Shown one piece after another: positions 8,417-18,200 of a DNA stretch of 64,000 nt (position 1 is its first letter; the number at the start of each line of letters is the position of its first letter). The DNA comes from Janthinobacterium lividum (GTDB taxonomy: Bacteria; Pseudomonadota; Gammaproteobacteria; Burkholderiales; Burkholderiaceae_D): positions 5,828,001-5,892,000 of the forward strand of contig NZ_CP139976.1 in NCBI RefSeq assembly GCF_034424625.1. The letters run 5' to 3'. Under the pieces are notes generated by a model. That model was not told the DNA's origin, ran no database searches, and saw only the letters and a list, made by a program, of their open reading frames with translations. The position numbers were made by a program, and so were the translations under genes.

Positions 8417-9814
8417 ATGACTGATCAATTCTCCAAAAAGGGCGAAGCCTGGTCGGCCCGGTTTTCCGAACCGGTCTCGGACCTCGTCAAGCGCTACACA
8501 GCTTCTGTATTTTTTGATAAGCGCCTGGCGCTGTTCGACATCGAAGGCTCGCTGGCCCATGCGGAAATGCTGCATGCGCAAGCCATCATCAGCCCGGCCG
8601 ATTACGCGGAAATCCAGCGCGGCATGGCGCAAATCTCGCAGGAAATCGCCGCCGGCCAGTTCGAATGGCTGCTGGACCTGGAAGATGTCCATCTGAATAT
8701 CGAAAAACGCCTGACCGAACTGGTAGGCGACGCGGGCAAGCGCCTGCACACGGGCCGTTCGCGCAACGACCAGGTGGCGACCGACATCCGCCTGTACGTG
8801 CGCGCCGCCATCGACGACATCACCACCCTGCTGGCGACGTTCCGCAGCGCGCTGACGGACCTGGCCGAGCAGCATGCCGACACCATCATGCCGGGCTTTA
8901 CCCACATGCAGGTGGCCCAGCCGATCACCTTTGGCCACCACATGCTGGCGTATGTTGAAATGTTCGGCCGCGACGCCGAACGCATGGCCGACTGCCGCAA
9001 GCGCGTCAACCGCCTGCCGCTGGGCGCCGCCGCGCTGGCCGGCACCACCTTCCCCATCGACCGCTTGCGCGTGGCAAAAACGCTGGGCTTTGACGATGTG
9101 TGCCACAACTCGCTCGACGCCGTCTCGGACCGCGATTTCGCCATCGAATTTTGCGCCGCCTCCGCCGTGCTGATGATGCACGTGTCGCGCATGGCCGAAG
9201 AACTGGTGATCTGGATGAGCCCACGCATCGGTTTCATCGACATCGCGGACCGCTTCTGCACCGGCTCGTCGATCATGCCGCAAAAGAAAAACCCGGACGT
9301 GCCGGAACTGGCGCGTGGCAAGACGGGCCGCGTGTACGGCCACCTGACCGGCCTGCTGACCCTGATGAAAGGCCAGCCGCTGGCCTACAACAAGGACAAC
9401 CAGGAAGACAAGGAACCGCTGTTCGACACCGTCGACACCGTCATCGACACCCTGCGCATCTTCGCCGACATGGCCGGCGGCATCACGGTGAAGCCGGAAG
9501 CGATGCGCGCGGCAGCCCTGCAGGGCTATGCCACGGCGACCGACCTGGCCGATTACCTGGTCAAGAAAGGCTTGCCGTTCCGCGACGCCCATGAAGCCGT
9601 GGCCCTGGCCGTACGCGCCTGCGTCGATGCGGGCTGCGACCTGGCTGACCTGTCGCTGGAGCAGCTGCGCGCCTTCTCGCCACTGACGGGCGAAGACGTG
9701 TTTGAAGTGCTGACCCTGGAAGGCTCCGTGGCCGCGCGCGACCACGTGGGCGGCACCGCACCAAACCAGGTGCGCGCCGCGATTGCCCGCGTGCGCACGC
9801 AGCTGGAAAAATAA
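8417..9814 (+). CDS. argH: Argininosuccinate lyase
   Basis: 465 residues, normal full length. It cleaves argininosuccinate to arginine and fumarate, the last step of arginine synthesis, in the cytosol as a homotetramer. The fumarase/aspartase superfamily signature [12 protein letters not shown] is intact, as are [13 protein letters not shown] and the TFGHHMLAY region. The gene is monocistronic with its own promoter and a strong terminator. No sign of transfer or damage. Confidence 0.98.
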   Translation: MTDQFSKKGEAWSARFSEPVSDLVKRYTASVFFDKRLALFDIEGSLAHAEMLHAQAIISPADYAEIQRGMAQISQEIAAGQFEWLLDLEDVHLNIEKRLTELVGDAGKRLHTGRSRNDQVATDIRLYVRAAIDDITTLLATFRSALTDLAEQHADTIMPGFTHMQVAQPITFGHHMLAYVEMFGRDAERMADCRKRVNRLPLGAAALAGTTFPIDRLRVAKTLGFDDVCHNSLDAVSDRDFAIEFCAASAVLMMHVSRMAEELVIWMSPRIGFIDIADRFCTGSSIMPQKKNPDVPELARGKTGRVYGHLTGLLTLMKGQPLAYNKDNQEDKEPLFDTVDTVIDTLRIFADMAGGITVKPEAMRAAALQGYATATDLADYLVKKGLPFRDAHEAVALAVRACVDAGCDLADLSLEQLRAFSPLTGEDVFEVLTLEGSVAARDHVGGTAPNQVRAAIARVRTQLEK

Positions 9815-9830
9815 GCGGCTTCCATCCCGC

Positions 9831-9866
9831 AAACGCCCCGCTGCAGCGCTGCAGCGGGGCGTTTTT
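9831..9866 (+). terminator. Rho-independent terminator of argH
   Basis: A long GC-rich stem AACGCCCCGCTGCAGC / GCTGCAGCGGGGCGTT is followed by TTTT. The A-run on the left also lets it stop the convergent ACT-like gene. Confidence 0.9.
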
Positions 9867-10522
9867 CATTGCGCGACGATCTTCGACAGCACGGAAAAGG
9901 CGGCCCCCGTCTGTGATGCTTCCAGCAGCAAGGTCAGTTCCGTGTAGGTGCAGATGATATTGATCAGATTGATGCGCTCCCAGGCCAGGCGCTTGAGGAT
10001 GGCGTGATACACGCCTGGCGTATAGCAGGTCTCGGGCGCCAGGTGCAGGGTCACGGCCGTCACGCGCTCCAGGCGCGCCAGTTCCTGCTCGCCGCCGAAG
10101 ACCTCTTCCACCAGCGCGTGCAGGCTGCGGCTGCAGATCACCATCACCTCGTTGACGCCGCGCGTGACCGTGATGAAGGTGCCGCGCTGGGGTGCGGCCA
10201 GCGCCAGCAACTGGCGCTGGCAGTCATAGGTCTGGTCGGAATAGCGGTAGGTAAAAATCATCAATTCACTGCGCGTGGAAAGTTCTCCCGCGCGGTGCGC
10301 CAGCACGATTTCGCCGCTTTTCTGCTGCGGCATCCGTTCGGCCAGGCGGCGCAGCGCCATCACCACGGCGGCCTGCCCCACCGGTTTCCATAAGTCGCTC
10401 TGCAATTGCGGCTGCAGCTGGCGCGCCAGTTCCGACAGGTTCAGCAAGCCGCGGCCCAATCCCTCGCTGAGAAAGGCCGATTCCATCACGATCTGTTCCA
10501 CTTTGGTCGCTATCGAAAGCAT
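9866..10522 (-). CDS. ACT-domain-like regulatory protein
   Basis: 218 residues from ATG 10522. The N-terminal half is helical (residues 1-75, KVEQIVMESAFLSEGLGRGL) and may be a helix-turn-helix-like module. The C-terminal half contains two stretches with an ACT-like beta-alpha pattern (TVTRGVNEVMVICS; VYHAILKRLAWERINLINII followed by TELTLLLE), as in the regulatory tail of aspartate kinases. ACT domains usually bind amino acids. An open frame extends upstream to 10729, but it is low-complexity and unlike coding sequence. No Shine-Dalgarno is evident at the chosen start. Function unknown; position next to argH could be coincidence. Confidence 0.65.
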   Translation of the reverse strand: MLSIATKVEQIVMESAFLSEGLGRGLLNLSELARQLQPQLQSDLWKPVGQAAVVMALRRLAERMPQQKSGEIVLAHRAGELSTRSELMIFTYRYSDQTYDCQRQLLALAAPQRGTFITVTRGVNEVMVICSRSLHALVEEVFGGEQELARLERVTAVTLHLAPETCYTPGVYHAILKRLAWERINLINIICTYTELTLLLEASQTGAAFSVLSKIVAQ

Positions 10523-11193
10523 AGTTCGTCGGGCCGGTGATTCCGGTGCACGCACCAGGAGCCGGCAACCCTTCCTGAAAAAAGGATGCACTGCGCCAGC
10601 GGCCGCGCCGGGCGGCGCGGTCGGACTCGCGGAAAAGAACCCCCTCGCGGGGGGAAGAACCGGCTGGCGGCGGCTAGGAAGGCGGATGCAGCATGAATGC
10701 CGCTCCAGAGGGGAAATGGCTGAAACCAACAGCAGAAAACAGAACTGACGTCATGTGAAACTCCCGAATTTTTTTCCCGATGCGCTGTATCTGGACGCGG
10801 TCATTGCCGCGTGCGCTTTTTTTGTCTTCGCCTGGTCCGTTGGGGCCACGCGAATACCTAGTGTAGATCGCAACATTTAGAAAATGCAACAGTGTTTTTC
10901 CAACAGAACGCGCCATTAGGGGAAGTAGTCCAAAACAAAAGTTACAGCTTGTGGTAGATCAAACTTTGCGCTGATGTAGCACCGACAAATGTTCAATTCT
11001 TAACAAAAATTCGCGTAGTGACCCATTTCTTGAATTTTTTGACATGGCGATATCGACAAGTTTAGTGTCCCCCTACCCGGCGTCATGCCACCACAAAACG
11101 GCAGGCTATCCGCCTGTCAGGCACGCCGGGGTGGCCATCAGGCATCGCGGCCAGCTCATTCACCATTTCCTTAACCGATACCATGGAGCAGAA
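10523..11193. other. Intergenic region upstream of the metalloprotease gene
   Basis: The left half (10523-10850) is GC-rich with no credible gene. The stretch 10860-11045 is markedly AT-rich and holds several possible -10 boxes, a sign of a regulated promoter for the M4 protease. From 11070 to 11150 there are short hairpins (for example GCAGGC/GCCTGT) in what would be the 5' leader. I could not match them to a known riboswitch. Confidence 0.5.
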
Positions 11194-13725
11194 ATGAATT
11201 TACGTTTGACGATAGTTGCCGCATCCATCGCCGCCCTGCCGCTGATGGCTACCACGGCAGACGCCGCCACGCCGCTGCCACAGACCCTGATGGCCGCCCC
11301 GGTCGCCCTGGCTTCTCCACAAGAGACCGCCAGCCTGGTCAACAAGCTGGCTGCGCAGGCGCGCAGCCGCGGCCTGAATACCGAACATGGCTTTGCCGTC
11401 GGCGCCCAGCATCCTGGCGTCAGCGGCACACGCGTGAGCCGCGTGCAGCACACCTACAAGGGTTTGCCCGTCTTCGGTTCCGAAACGGTCGTGGTCAGCA
11501 ACAGCGCCGGCGACATCGTCAGCGAATCCGTGTCGGACCGCGCTTCCGGCCTCGGTAGCGGCGGTGTCAATTCCGTCACCCGCAGCGCCACCACCGATAT
11601 CGACACCACGCCCGCCATCAGCGCGGCGGCAGCCATCGCCGCCGCCGTGGACAGCATTGGCGTGCGCGCCGTCGACCACGTGCCGCCGCATGCGCAACTG
11701 CTGATCTACCCCGTCATGAAAACCGTGCGCGTGGCCGGCGCCGAGAACAAATCGGAAGCCGCGTTGAACGCCCTCGACGTGCAGGACGTGGTCGACCACT
11801 ACGAACTGGCCTATCTGGTGCAGACGCGCATGATCAGCGGTAACAAACCCGTCTACTACGACACCGTCGTCAGCGCCAAGGATGGCCGCATCCTGCGTCA
11901 ATGGAAAGCCCTGAAAACCGTGGCCGGCATCGGCAACAGCCAGTACAACGGCCAGGTACCGCTCAACACCACGCTCACGGGCAGCACCTACACCATGAAG
12001 GACCCCAGCCGCGGCACGGGCGGCAGCTTCGGCGGCATGGCCATCACGAATGCCAATCACGGCACCAGCTCGGGCAGCGTGTACAGCAGCACCAGCAATA
12101 CCTGGGGCGACGGCCAGCAATACATCAACGGCGGCAGCACCACCAACGCCAATGGCCAGACGGCGGCCGTGAACGCGATGTGGGGCCTGATGAACACCTA
12201 CGACACGCACAAGAATGTGCTGGGCTGGTCCAGCCTGGACGGCAACAACACGGCAACCCACATCGCCGCCCACGTCAACACGGCCTACGACAACGCCTAC
12301 TACGACAGCAGCTGCAAGTGCATGTACATCGGCGACGGCGGCAGCTCGTTCAACAACCTCGGTTCCATCGACGTGATCGGCCACGAAATGGGCCACGGCA
12401 TCACGGACGCCACCTCGGGCCTGATCTACTCGCAAGAGTCGGGCGGCTTGAACGAATCGAGCTCGGACATCGCCGGTGAAATGGTGGAAGCGTATGCGCG
12501 CGCCGGCGGCACGGGCACCACGATCCCCAACACGGGCAACGATTGGATGACGGGCAAGGAAATCGCCAAGAATGGCCAGCCGCTGCGTTGGCTGTACAAG
12601 CCAAGCAAGGATGGCAGCAGCCCGAATGCGTGGAGCAGCACCATCAAGAACCTCGACGTCCACTACAGCAGCGGCCCGAACAACCGCATGTTCTACTTCC
12701 TGTCGCAAGGGTCGAACTCCACGTCCAGCAGCGACTACTACAGCTCCTACCTGAACAAAAGCCCGCTGGCCATGACCGGTATCGGCAGCGACAAGGCTTA
12801 CCGCATCTGGTTCAAGGCCGCCACCACCAAGTTCACTTCGTCGACCAACTACGCCGACGCGCGCAACAAGGTGCTGCTGGCAGCCGAGGAACTGTATGGC
12901 GTGGGCAGCGCCGAGGCGATCGCCGTCAAGCGCGCGTATGCGGCCATCAACGTGGGCGCCGACGTCGATGAATCGACGACGGGCGGCGCGGTGACCATCA
13001 CCAGCCAGCCGGCCAGCATCACCGTCGCACCGGGCGCCACCGCCTCGTTCGCCGTGGGCGCGGGCGGCGGCACGGCACCGTACACCTACAAGTGGTACCG
13101 CAACGGCGCCGTGATCAGCGGCGCCACATCGCCCGCCTACAGTTTCACGACCGTAGCGGCCGACAGCGGCGCCGTCTTCAAGGCCACGGTGACGGATTCG
13201 TCCTCGCCTGCCGTGACGGCCACGTCGAACAACGCCACGCTGACGGTGGGCACGAGCAGCGCCACCGAACGCGTGACGAACGGCGGCTTCGAGTCCGGCG
13301 CCACGGGTTGGAGCGGCACCACGGGCGCCATCGGCACCTTCACGGGCCAAACCGCGTACGAAGGCACGAAGTACGCCTGGCTGGGCGGCAATGGCACGAC
13401 AGCCAGCGAATCGCTGACGCAAAGCGTGGCCATTCCGGCCGCCGCCACCTCGGCCAGCCTGAGCTTCGCGCTGCATATCGACACGGCTGAAACGGGCAAT
13501 ACCGTGTACGACAAGCTGGTCGTCACCGTGAAGAACAGCGCCGGCACGGTGCTGGGCACCCTGGCCTCGTACTCGAACGTGAACAAGGCTGCCGGCTACC
13601 AGATCCGCACGTTTGACCTGATCGCCTACAAGGGCCAGACCGTGCAGATCTCGTTTGCCGCGACCGAGGACGCATCGCTGCAAACCTCGTTCGTGATCGA
13701 CAAGGTCAGCCTGGTCACCCAGTAA
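11194..13725 (+). CDS. Secreted M4 (thermolysin-like) metalloprotease with C-terminal beta domains
   Basis: 843 residues from ATG 11194, which has GGAG at good spacing. Order: signal peptide (1-25, ending TTADA), fungalysin/thermolysin propeptide (about 45-230, including VQHTYKGLPVFGSETVV), M4 catalytic domain (about 260-590) with zinc ligands H397, H401 and E421 (HEMGH, then GGLNESSSD) and the second catalytic histidine near H490, an immunoglobulin-like domain (about 600-685) and a galactose-binding-like beta-sandwich (about 690-843). Such enzymes are made as zymogens, exported by Sec and usually released by type II secretion. It directly precedes a type II-like operon, 250 bases away and behind a hairpin, so separately transcribed. 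Confidence 0.95.
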   Translation: MNLRLTIVAASIAALPLMATTADAATPLPQTLMAAPVALASPQETASLVNKLAAQARSRGLNTEHGFAVGAQHPGVSGTRVSRVQHTYKGLPVFGSETVVVSNSAGDIVSESVSDRASGLGSGGVNSVTRSATTDIDTTPAISAAAAIAAAVDSIGVRAVDHVPPHAQLLIYPVMKTVRVAGAENKSEAALNALDVQDVVDHYELAYLVQTRMISGNKPVYYDTVVSAKDGRILRQWKALKTVAGIGNSQYNGQVPLNTTLTGSTYTMKDPSRGTGGSFGGMAITNANHGTSSGSVYSSTSNTWGDGQQYINGGSTTNANGQTAAVNAMWGLMNTYDTHKNVLGWSSLDGNNTATHIAAHVNTAYDNAYYDSSCKCMYIGDGGSSFNNLGSIDVIGHEMGHGITDATSGLIYSQESGGLNESSSDIAGEMVEAYARAGGTGTTIPNTGNDWMTGKEIAKNGQPLRWLYKPSKDGSSPNAWSSTIKNLDVHYSSGPNNRMFYFLSQGSNSTSSSDYYSSYLNKSPLAMTGIGSDKAYRIWFKAATTKFTSSTNYADARNKVLLAAEELYGVGSAEAIAVKRAYAAINVGADVDESTTGGAVTITSQPASITVAPGATASFAVGAGGGTAPYTYKWYRNGAVISGATSPAYSFTTVAADSGAVFKATVTDSSSPAVTATSNNATLTVGTSSATERVTNGGFESGATGWSGTTGAIGTFTGQTAYEGTKYAWLGGNGTTASESLTQSVAIPAAATSASLSFALHIDTAETGNTVYDKLVVTVKNSAGTVLGTLASYSNVNKAAGYQIRTFDLIAYKGQTVQISFAATEDASLQTSFVIDKVSLVTQ

Positions 13726-13736
13726 GCGGCTGAACA

Positions 13737-13770
13737 TGCGGGCAAGCCATCGCGACAAGGCTTGCCCGCA
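13737..13770 (+). terminator. Hairpin after the metalloprotease gene
   Basis: TGCGGGCAAGCC / GGCTTGCCCGCA is a perfect 12-bp stem with a 10-base loop, 11 bases after the stop. There is no T-run, so it may act as a weak or mRNA-stabilising structure. Confidence 0.6.
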
Positions 13771-13975
13771 CGGCACGATTGATTTCCTGGCAATTCCAGT
13801 CTACCCTGAAGCAGTGATTGCATCTTGCCTGCTGCTGGTACCCGCGACGAATTGAACTTTTTTTTGGATTGTTCCTGACCGATGCCTACTTCGACCTTGT
13901 CCGCACGCGCATTCCCCTTTTCACATCACCCCATTTTGACGCCCCAGGCCCTCGCCATGCTCGCCTGAGCCGACG

Positions 13976-15169
13976 ATGCAGTTCCACCTTCAGGTGCAGG
14001 GCCCGGCGGGCAGCCAGGCGCTGGCCATCGACGCCGCCAGCGAGGCCGAAGCGATCCGCGCGGCCGTGCGCGGCGGCTGGCGCGTGCTGGCCGTCGACGC
14101 TGGCGCTGCGCAGGAGACGGGCGTCGCGCTGCGTCCCGGCAAACAGGGCCTGCCTCTGCTGCAATTCAGCCAGGAGCTGCTGGCCCTGCTCGAAGCGGGC
14201 CTGAACCTGGGCGAGGCCATGGCCACCCTGCATAACAAGGAAACGCGACCAAGCGCAAAGGCCACGCTGGCCGCCATCGTGCTCACCTTGCAACAGGGCC
14301 TAAGCTTTTCCGACACCCTGGCCGGTTTCCCCGACATCTTCCCCGACATTTACATCGCCACCGTGCATGCGGCCGAACGCTCGGGCAACCTGCCCGAGGC
14401 GCTGGCGCGCTTCGTCGGCTACCAGCTGCAGTTCGACGCCATCCGCAAGAAACTCATTTCCGCCGCCATCTACCCGTGCATGCTGCTCGTCGTCGGCGGC
14501 CTGGTGACCCTGTTCCTGCTCGGCTACGTGGTGCCCAAATTCAGCGTCGTCTACGAAAGCTCGGGCCGCGAGATTCCCTGGATGTCGCAAATGCTGCTCG
14601 GCTTTGGCCAGACCCTGGCCGCGCATCCGCTGCTGTGCGCCAGCGCGCTGGCCGCCGTGGTGGCCGCCGTGGTCTTCGGCATCGCCAATGCCGGCGCGCG
14701 CCAGGCCCTGGTCTTGCGCCTGCTGCGCCTGCCCGTGCTGGCGGAGAAGGCTGCCGAATTCCGCCTGGCCCGCTTCTATCGGGCTCTCAGCCTGCTGCTG
14801 CATGCCGGCATCCCCCTGCACAAGGCGCTGGCCATGGTCGCGCCCATGCTGCTGCCGGCGCAGCAGGAGCAGCTGGCGCAGGCGCGCCGCGCGGTGCAGG
14901 AAGGCATGCCGTTTTCCACCGCGCTGGAACACGCCGGCATGGCCACGCCGGTGGCGCAATCGCTGCTGAAAGTGGGCGAGAACACGGGCCGCCTGGGTGA
15001 CATGCTGGAACGCTCGGCCAAATTCCACGACGAGGAATTCGCCCGCTGGGTGGACTGGGCCTCGCGCCTGCTCGAACCGCTCTTGATGACCATCATCGGC
15101 GTCGTCATCGGCGGCGTGGTGGTGCTGATGTACATGCCGATCTTTGAACTGGCCGGGAGCTTATCGTGA
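13976..15169 (+). CDS. Type II secretion/type IV pilus inner-membrane platform protein (GspF/PilC family)
   Basis: 397 residues, the usual length. Two T2SS-F domains (about 60-180 and 265-385) with three membrane spans (around 165-190, 215-240 and 365-390). Motifs FSQELLALLEAGLNL, ERSGNLPEAL, GIPLHKALAM and ENTGRLGDMLE are diagnostic of the family. It forms the platform that the ATPase turns to assemble pseudopilin or pilin. First gene of a ten-gene operon; ATG 13976 is preceded only by a weak GAG. The next gene begins 25 bases after its stop. Confidence 0.95.
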   Translation: MQFHLQVQGPAGSQALAIDAASEAEAIRAAVRGGWRVLAVDAGAAQETGVALRPGKQGLPLLQFSQELLALLEAGLNLGEAMATLHNKETRPSAKATLAAIVLTLQQGLSFSDTLAGFPDIFPDIYIATVHAAERSGNLPEALARFVGYQLQFDAIRKKLISAAIYPCMLLVVGGLVTLFLLGYVVPKFSVVYESSGREIPWMSQMLLGFGQTLAAHPLLCASALAAVVAAVVFGIANAGARQALVLRLLRLPVLAEKAAEFRLARFYRALSLLLHAGIPLHKALAMVAPMLLPAQQEQLAQARRAVQEGMPFSTALEHAGMATPVAQSLLKVGENTGRLGDMLERSAKFHDEEFARWVDWASRLLEPLLMTIIGVVIGGVVVLMYMPIFELAGSLS

Positions 15170-15194
15170 CGGTTTTTACCATGTGGTGCCTGCC

Positions 15195-16892
15195 ATGAAC
15201 GCGCGCGACGAAGAACGGGCCGTGCTTGATGCTGCCATGCTGCGCCGGGCCCACGCCAGCGCGCTGGAACAGGGCCGCCCGCGGATGGCCGTGCTGCAGG
15301 AAATGGCGGCCTTGCCGCCCGAAGTCTTTTTGCGCCAGCTGGCCGCCCTGTTCCGCTACCCGGCCTGGACGATGGCCGAGCTGCAAGCCGCCTTGCCCGC
15401 CTTTGCCCTGCTGCCCTACACGGATTGCGCCCAGCGCGACTGCGTGCTGCTGCAGCCGGGCGTCCCCGGCGCGCCGCCCGTGCTCGTCGTCGGCAACCCG
15501 TTTGCGGAAGACCTGCTGCAGTGGGCCGACTTCGCCCTGTCCACGCCCTTCACGGTAGCGCTGGCGCACCCGGACGACCTGGCCGCCTATCTGCTGCAGC
15601 AGGAAAGCGTGCAGCAGGCGATGCAGGAAATGCAGCACGGAGATGACGTGCCGGGACTCGACCAGAGTATCGAGGATATCTCGCTGATCCGCATCAGCGA
15701 AGACAGCAGCCCCGTAGTGAAACTGGTGAACTCCACCATCTACGATGCCCTGAAATTCCAGGCCAGCGACATCCACCTCGAATGCGACGTGGCCAGCCTG
15801 GTCATCAAATACCGCGTCGACGGCGTGCTGGTACAGGCAGGCCAGGTGCAGGGACTGGCGATGGCCGAGCAGATCATCTCGCGCATCAAGGTCATGGCCG
15901 ATCTCGACATCGCCGAGCGCCGCATCCCGCAGGACGGCCGCTTCAAGGTGCGCGTGAAAGGGGCGGAGATCGACTTTCGCGTCTCCATCATGCCGAATAT
16001 CTTTGGCGAGGACGCCGTGCTGCGCCTGCTGGACCGGCGCGCGCTGACGGAAGCGGCGCAAGCGCTGCGCCTGGAAAGCCTGGGCCTGAACGAGGACGCC
16101 ATCGAGCAGATACGCCGCCTGGCCGCCAAGCCGCACGGCATGCTGCTGGTGACCGGGCCCACGGGTTCCGGCAAGACCACCACCCTGTATGCGGCCATCA
16201 CGGAAATCAATACGGGCCGCGACAAGATCGTCACCATCGAAGACCCCGTCGAATACCGCTTGCCGCGCGTGCTGCAGATACCCGTCAATGAAAAGAAGGG
16301 ACTGACGTTCGCGCGCGGCCTGCGCTCCATCCTGCGCCACGATCCCGACAAGATCATGATCGGCGAAATCCGCGACGATGAGACGGCGCAGATCGCCGTG
16401 CAGGCCGCGCTCACGGGCCACCTGGTGTTTACCACCGTGCACGCGAACAACGTCTTTGATGTGGTGGGCCGCTTCCTGCACATGGGCGTGGACGCCTACA
16501 GCTTTGCGGCGGCCCTGAACGGCATCGTGGCGCAGCGCCTGCTGCGCCTCAATTGCGCCCATTGCGCCGTCGATGCCAGCGCCGAGGTGCTGGCCGATGC
16601 GCAGCAGCTGCGCGACAGCGGCCTGGCCCTGCACCAGGTGCAGGACTGGCAATTCATGGCCGGCAAGGGCTGCGGCCACTGCCGCGGCACCGGCTACAAG
16701 GGCCGCAAGGCCGTCGCCGAAGTGCTGATGCTCAGTGACGCCATGCGCGAAATGATCTGCACGCGGGCGCCCTTGAGCCAGATGAAGGAAGAAGCGGCGC
16801 GCAACGGCTTTCGCCTGGCGCGCGAAGCGGGCCTGGATCTGGTGCGGCGCGGCGAAACCACTTTAGCGGAGCTCAATCGTGTCACTTATTGA
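15195..16892 (+). CDS. Assembly ATPase (GspE/PilB family)
   Basis: 565 residues. N-terminal domain (1-140) like MshEN/GspE-N but divergent, then the T2SSE ATPase core: Walker A GPTGSGKT at 321-328, an Asp box (TIEDPVEY), Walker B region IMIGEIRDDETA, His box TGHLVFTTVHANN. A tetracysteine zinc site (C454, C457, C493, C496) is present. That motif marks assembly ATPases (GspE, PilB, MshE) and is absent from PilT retraction ATPases. ATG 15195 is the first in-frame start compatible with the preceding gene; its stop overlaps the next gene by 14 bases. Confidence 0.95.
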   Translation: MNARDEERAVLDAAMLRRAHASALEQGRPRMAVLQEMAALPPEVFLRQLAALFRYPAWTMAELQAALPAFALLPYTDCAQRDCVLLQPGVPGAPPVLVVGNPFAEDLLQWADFALSTPFTVALAHPDDLAAYLLQQESVQQAMQEMQHGDDVPGLDQSIEDISLIRISEDSSPVVKLVNSTIYDALKFQASDIHLECDVASLVIKYRVDGVLVQAGQVQGLAMAEQIISRIKVMADLDIAERRIPQDGRFKVRVKGAEIDFRVSIMPNIFGEDAVLRLLDRRALTEAAQALRLESLGLNEDAIEQIRRLAAKPHGMLLVTGPTGSGKTTTLYAAITEINTGRDKIVTIEDPVEYRLPRVLQIPVNEKKGLTFARGLRSILRHDPDKIMIGEIRDDETAQIAVQAALTGHLVFTTVHANNVFDVVGRFLHMGVDAYSFAAALNGIVAQRLLRLNCAHCAVDASAEVLADAQQLRDSGLALHQVQDWQFMAGKGCGHCRGTGYKGRKAVAEVLMLSDAMREMICTRAPLSQMKEEAARNGFRLAREAGLDLVRRGETTLAELNRVTY

Positions 16893-17667
16893 ACGCCTTA
16901 CCCGCGCCACCCTGTGCCTGCACCTGGCGCCGCACGGGCTGCACGGCGTGCTGCGCCGCGCCGGCCGTCCCGTGCCCGACAGCGCCTTCCACCTGCCCAT
17001 TACGAACCCCGACGCCAGCTGGGAAGTGGCGCTGGCCGCCCTGCGCGGCTGGCTCGAACAGCACAATGAAAAAAAACTGCCGTTGGCCGTCAGCCTGGCC
17101 AGCCGCTGGTGCGCCATGCTGATGGTGCCGTGGAGCGGCGCCCTGCTCGACCGAACCAGCGCACAGCGCTTCCTGCACAGCCAGTTCGCTGCCGTCTACG
17201 GCGATGGCGCGCGCGCCTGGCGCCTGGCTGCCGACGATGCGCCCTATGGCAAGCCACGCCTGGCCTGCGGCATCGATGCGGCCCTGCTGCACGGCGTGCA
17301 GGAGGCGGCGGCCGCGCATGGACGGCGCTGCCTGTCCCTCGAACCCATCGTCGGGCCGGCCTGGCGCAGCATCGCCGGCGGCAAACCTGCCGCCTTCGCC
17401 CTGGTGGAAGCGGGACGGCTGCTGCTGGCAACGACGGGCGGCGGGCGCATCACGGGCTTGCATAGCCAGTCCTGCAGCGCCGCCTGGGGCGACGAACTGG
17501 ATCGGGCGTGGCGGCGCTGGAACTTGCGCGCACCACAACTGGACGAGATCGAACACGTGGCGCTGCTCGACTTGAGCGGCATGCCGCAGGACGAGCTGCC
17601 GGCACGCTTCCAGCCCCTTCCCGTGGCCGGCGCCGCCCACCTGATGCGGGAGGCAGCATGGGCCTGA
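16879..17667 (+). CDS. PilM/GspL-cytoplasmic-like assembly protein
   Basis: 262 residues, no membrane segment. By position (between the ATPase and a PilN-like protein) and by its actin-fold-like pattern it fits PilM or the cytoplasmic half of GspL, which links the ATPase to the inner-membrane ring. Sequence similarity is too weak for me to see an ATP-binding motif. Start is GTG 16879, supported by GGAG 7 bases upstream; it overlaps the ATPase gene by 14 bases and the next gene by 10. Confidence 0.7.
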   Translation: MSLIERLTRATLCLHLAPHGLHGVLRRAGRPVPDSAFHLPITNPDASWEVALAALRGWLEQHNEKKLPLAVSLASRWCAMLMVPWSGALLDRTSAQRFLHSQFAAVYGDGARAWRLAADDAPYGKPRLACGIDAALLHGVQEAAAAHGRRCLSLEPIVGPAWRSIAGGKPAAFALVEAGRLLLATTGGGRITGLHSQSCSAAWGDELDRAWRRWNLRAPQLDEIEHVALLDLSGMPQDELPARFQPLPVAGAAHLMREAAWA

Positions 17668-18200
17668 GCCGCCTGGAATTGCTGGCGCCCGGCGCAGTGC
17701 AGACGTTCAAGGGCTGGCGCCTGGCCCTGTGCCTGGCGGGCGGCTTGCTGCTGCTGCCGGCCGCCGGGTACTGGCTGGTGCAGGCACAGGAAACGCGGCG
17801 CCTGGAAGCGCAGCTGGCGCAGCTGCAGCCCGCGCGTCCCGTGCGCGCGCCCTTGTCCGCCAGCCAGCAGCGCGAACGCGACATCGAACTGAAACAGGTG
17901 GCTGCCGCCGTGCGCCAGCTTAACCTGCCCGTCACGCGCCTGGTCAAGACCGTGCAGGCGCCGCGCGACGTGCGCGTGGCCTTGCTGGGGCTGGACCTGA
18001 ACGCACAGCAGGGACAGGATGGCGCCAGCGTCCTGAAGATCGCCGCCGAGGCGGAAACGCCGCAGGACATGCTCAACTACCTGGCTTTCCTGAACCAGCA
18101 GCCCATGTTCAGCTCCGTGTATCTGCTCAAGCACGAGATGAATGCGAACGCCCCCGAACACCCTTACCGTTTTCAGCTGGAGGCGCAATGGCGGCAATAA
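17658..18200 (+). CDS. PilN-like inner-membrane assembly protein
   Basis: 180 residues: a short cytoplasmic N-terminus, one membrane span (about 20-43, LALCLAGGLLLLPAAGYWLV), a coiled-coil (about 45-95), and a small alpha/beta periplasmic domain ending FQLEAQWRQ. This is the PilN/GspL-periplasmic layout. ATG 17658 has GGAGG 4-5 bases upstream and lies inside the previous gene. It should pair with the PilO-like protein encoded next. Confidence 0.75.
   Translation: MGLSRLELLAPGAVQTFKGWRLALCLAGGLLLLPAAGYWLVQAQETRRLEAQLAQLQPARPVRAPLSASQQRERDIELKQVAAAVRQLNLPVTRLVKTVQAPRDVRVALLGLDLNAQQGQDGASVLKIAAEAETPQDMLNYLAFLNQQPMFSSVYLLKHEMNANAPEHPYRFQLEAQWRQ

Noticed and set aside
10523..10729. Upstream extension of the ACT-like protein
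   Set aside because: The extra residues are proline/arginine-rich and unlike the rest; similarity starts at ATG 10522.
10674..10916. 80-codon minus-strand frame upstream of the ACT-like gene
   Set aside because: No ribosome-binding site, no domain, mixed composition; looks like chance.
11050..11190. Possible riboswitch (c-di-GMP type) in the protease leader
   Set aside because: I compared it with the conserved GEMM core and did not find the required sequence; only generic hairpins remain.
11200..13776. Very long open frame on the minus strand opposite the M4 protease gene (and similar long antisense frames elsewhere, for example 72-1784 plus and 4558-5952 minus)
   Set aside because: They mirror the codon pattern of GC-rich genes on the other strand, are rich in Arg/Gly/His/Gln, and have no recognisable domain.
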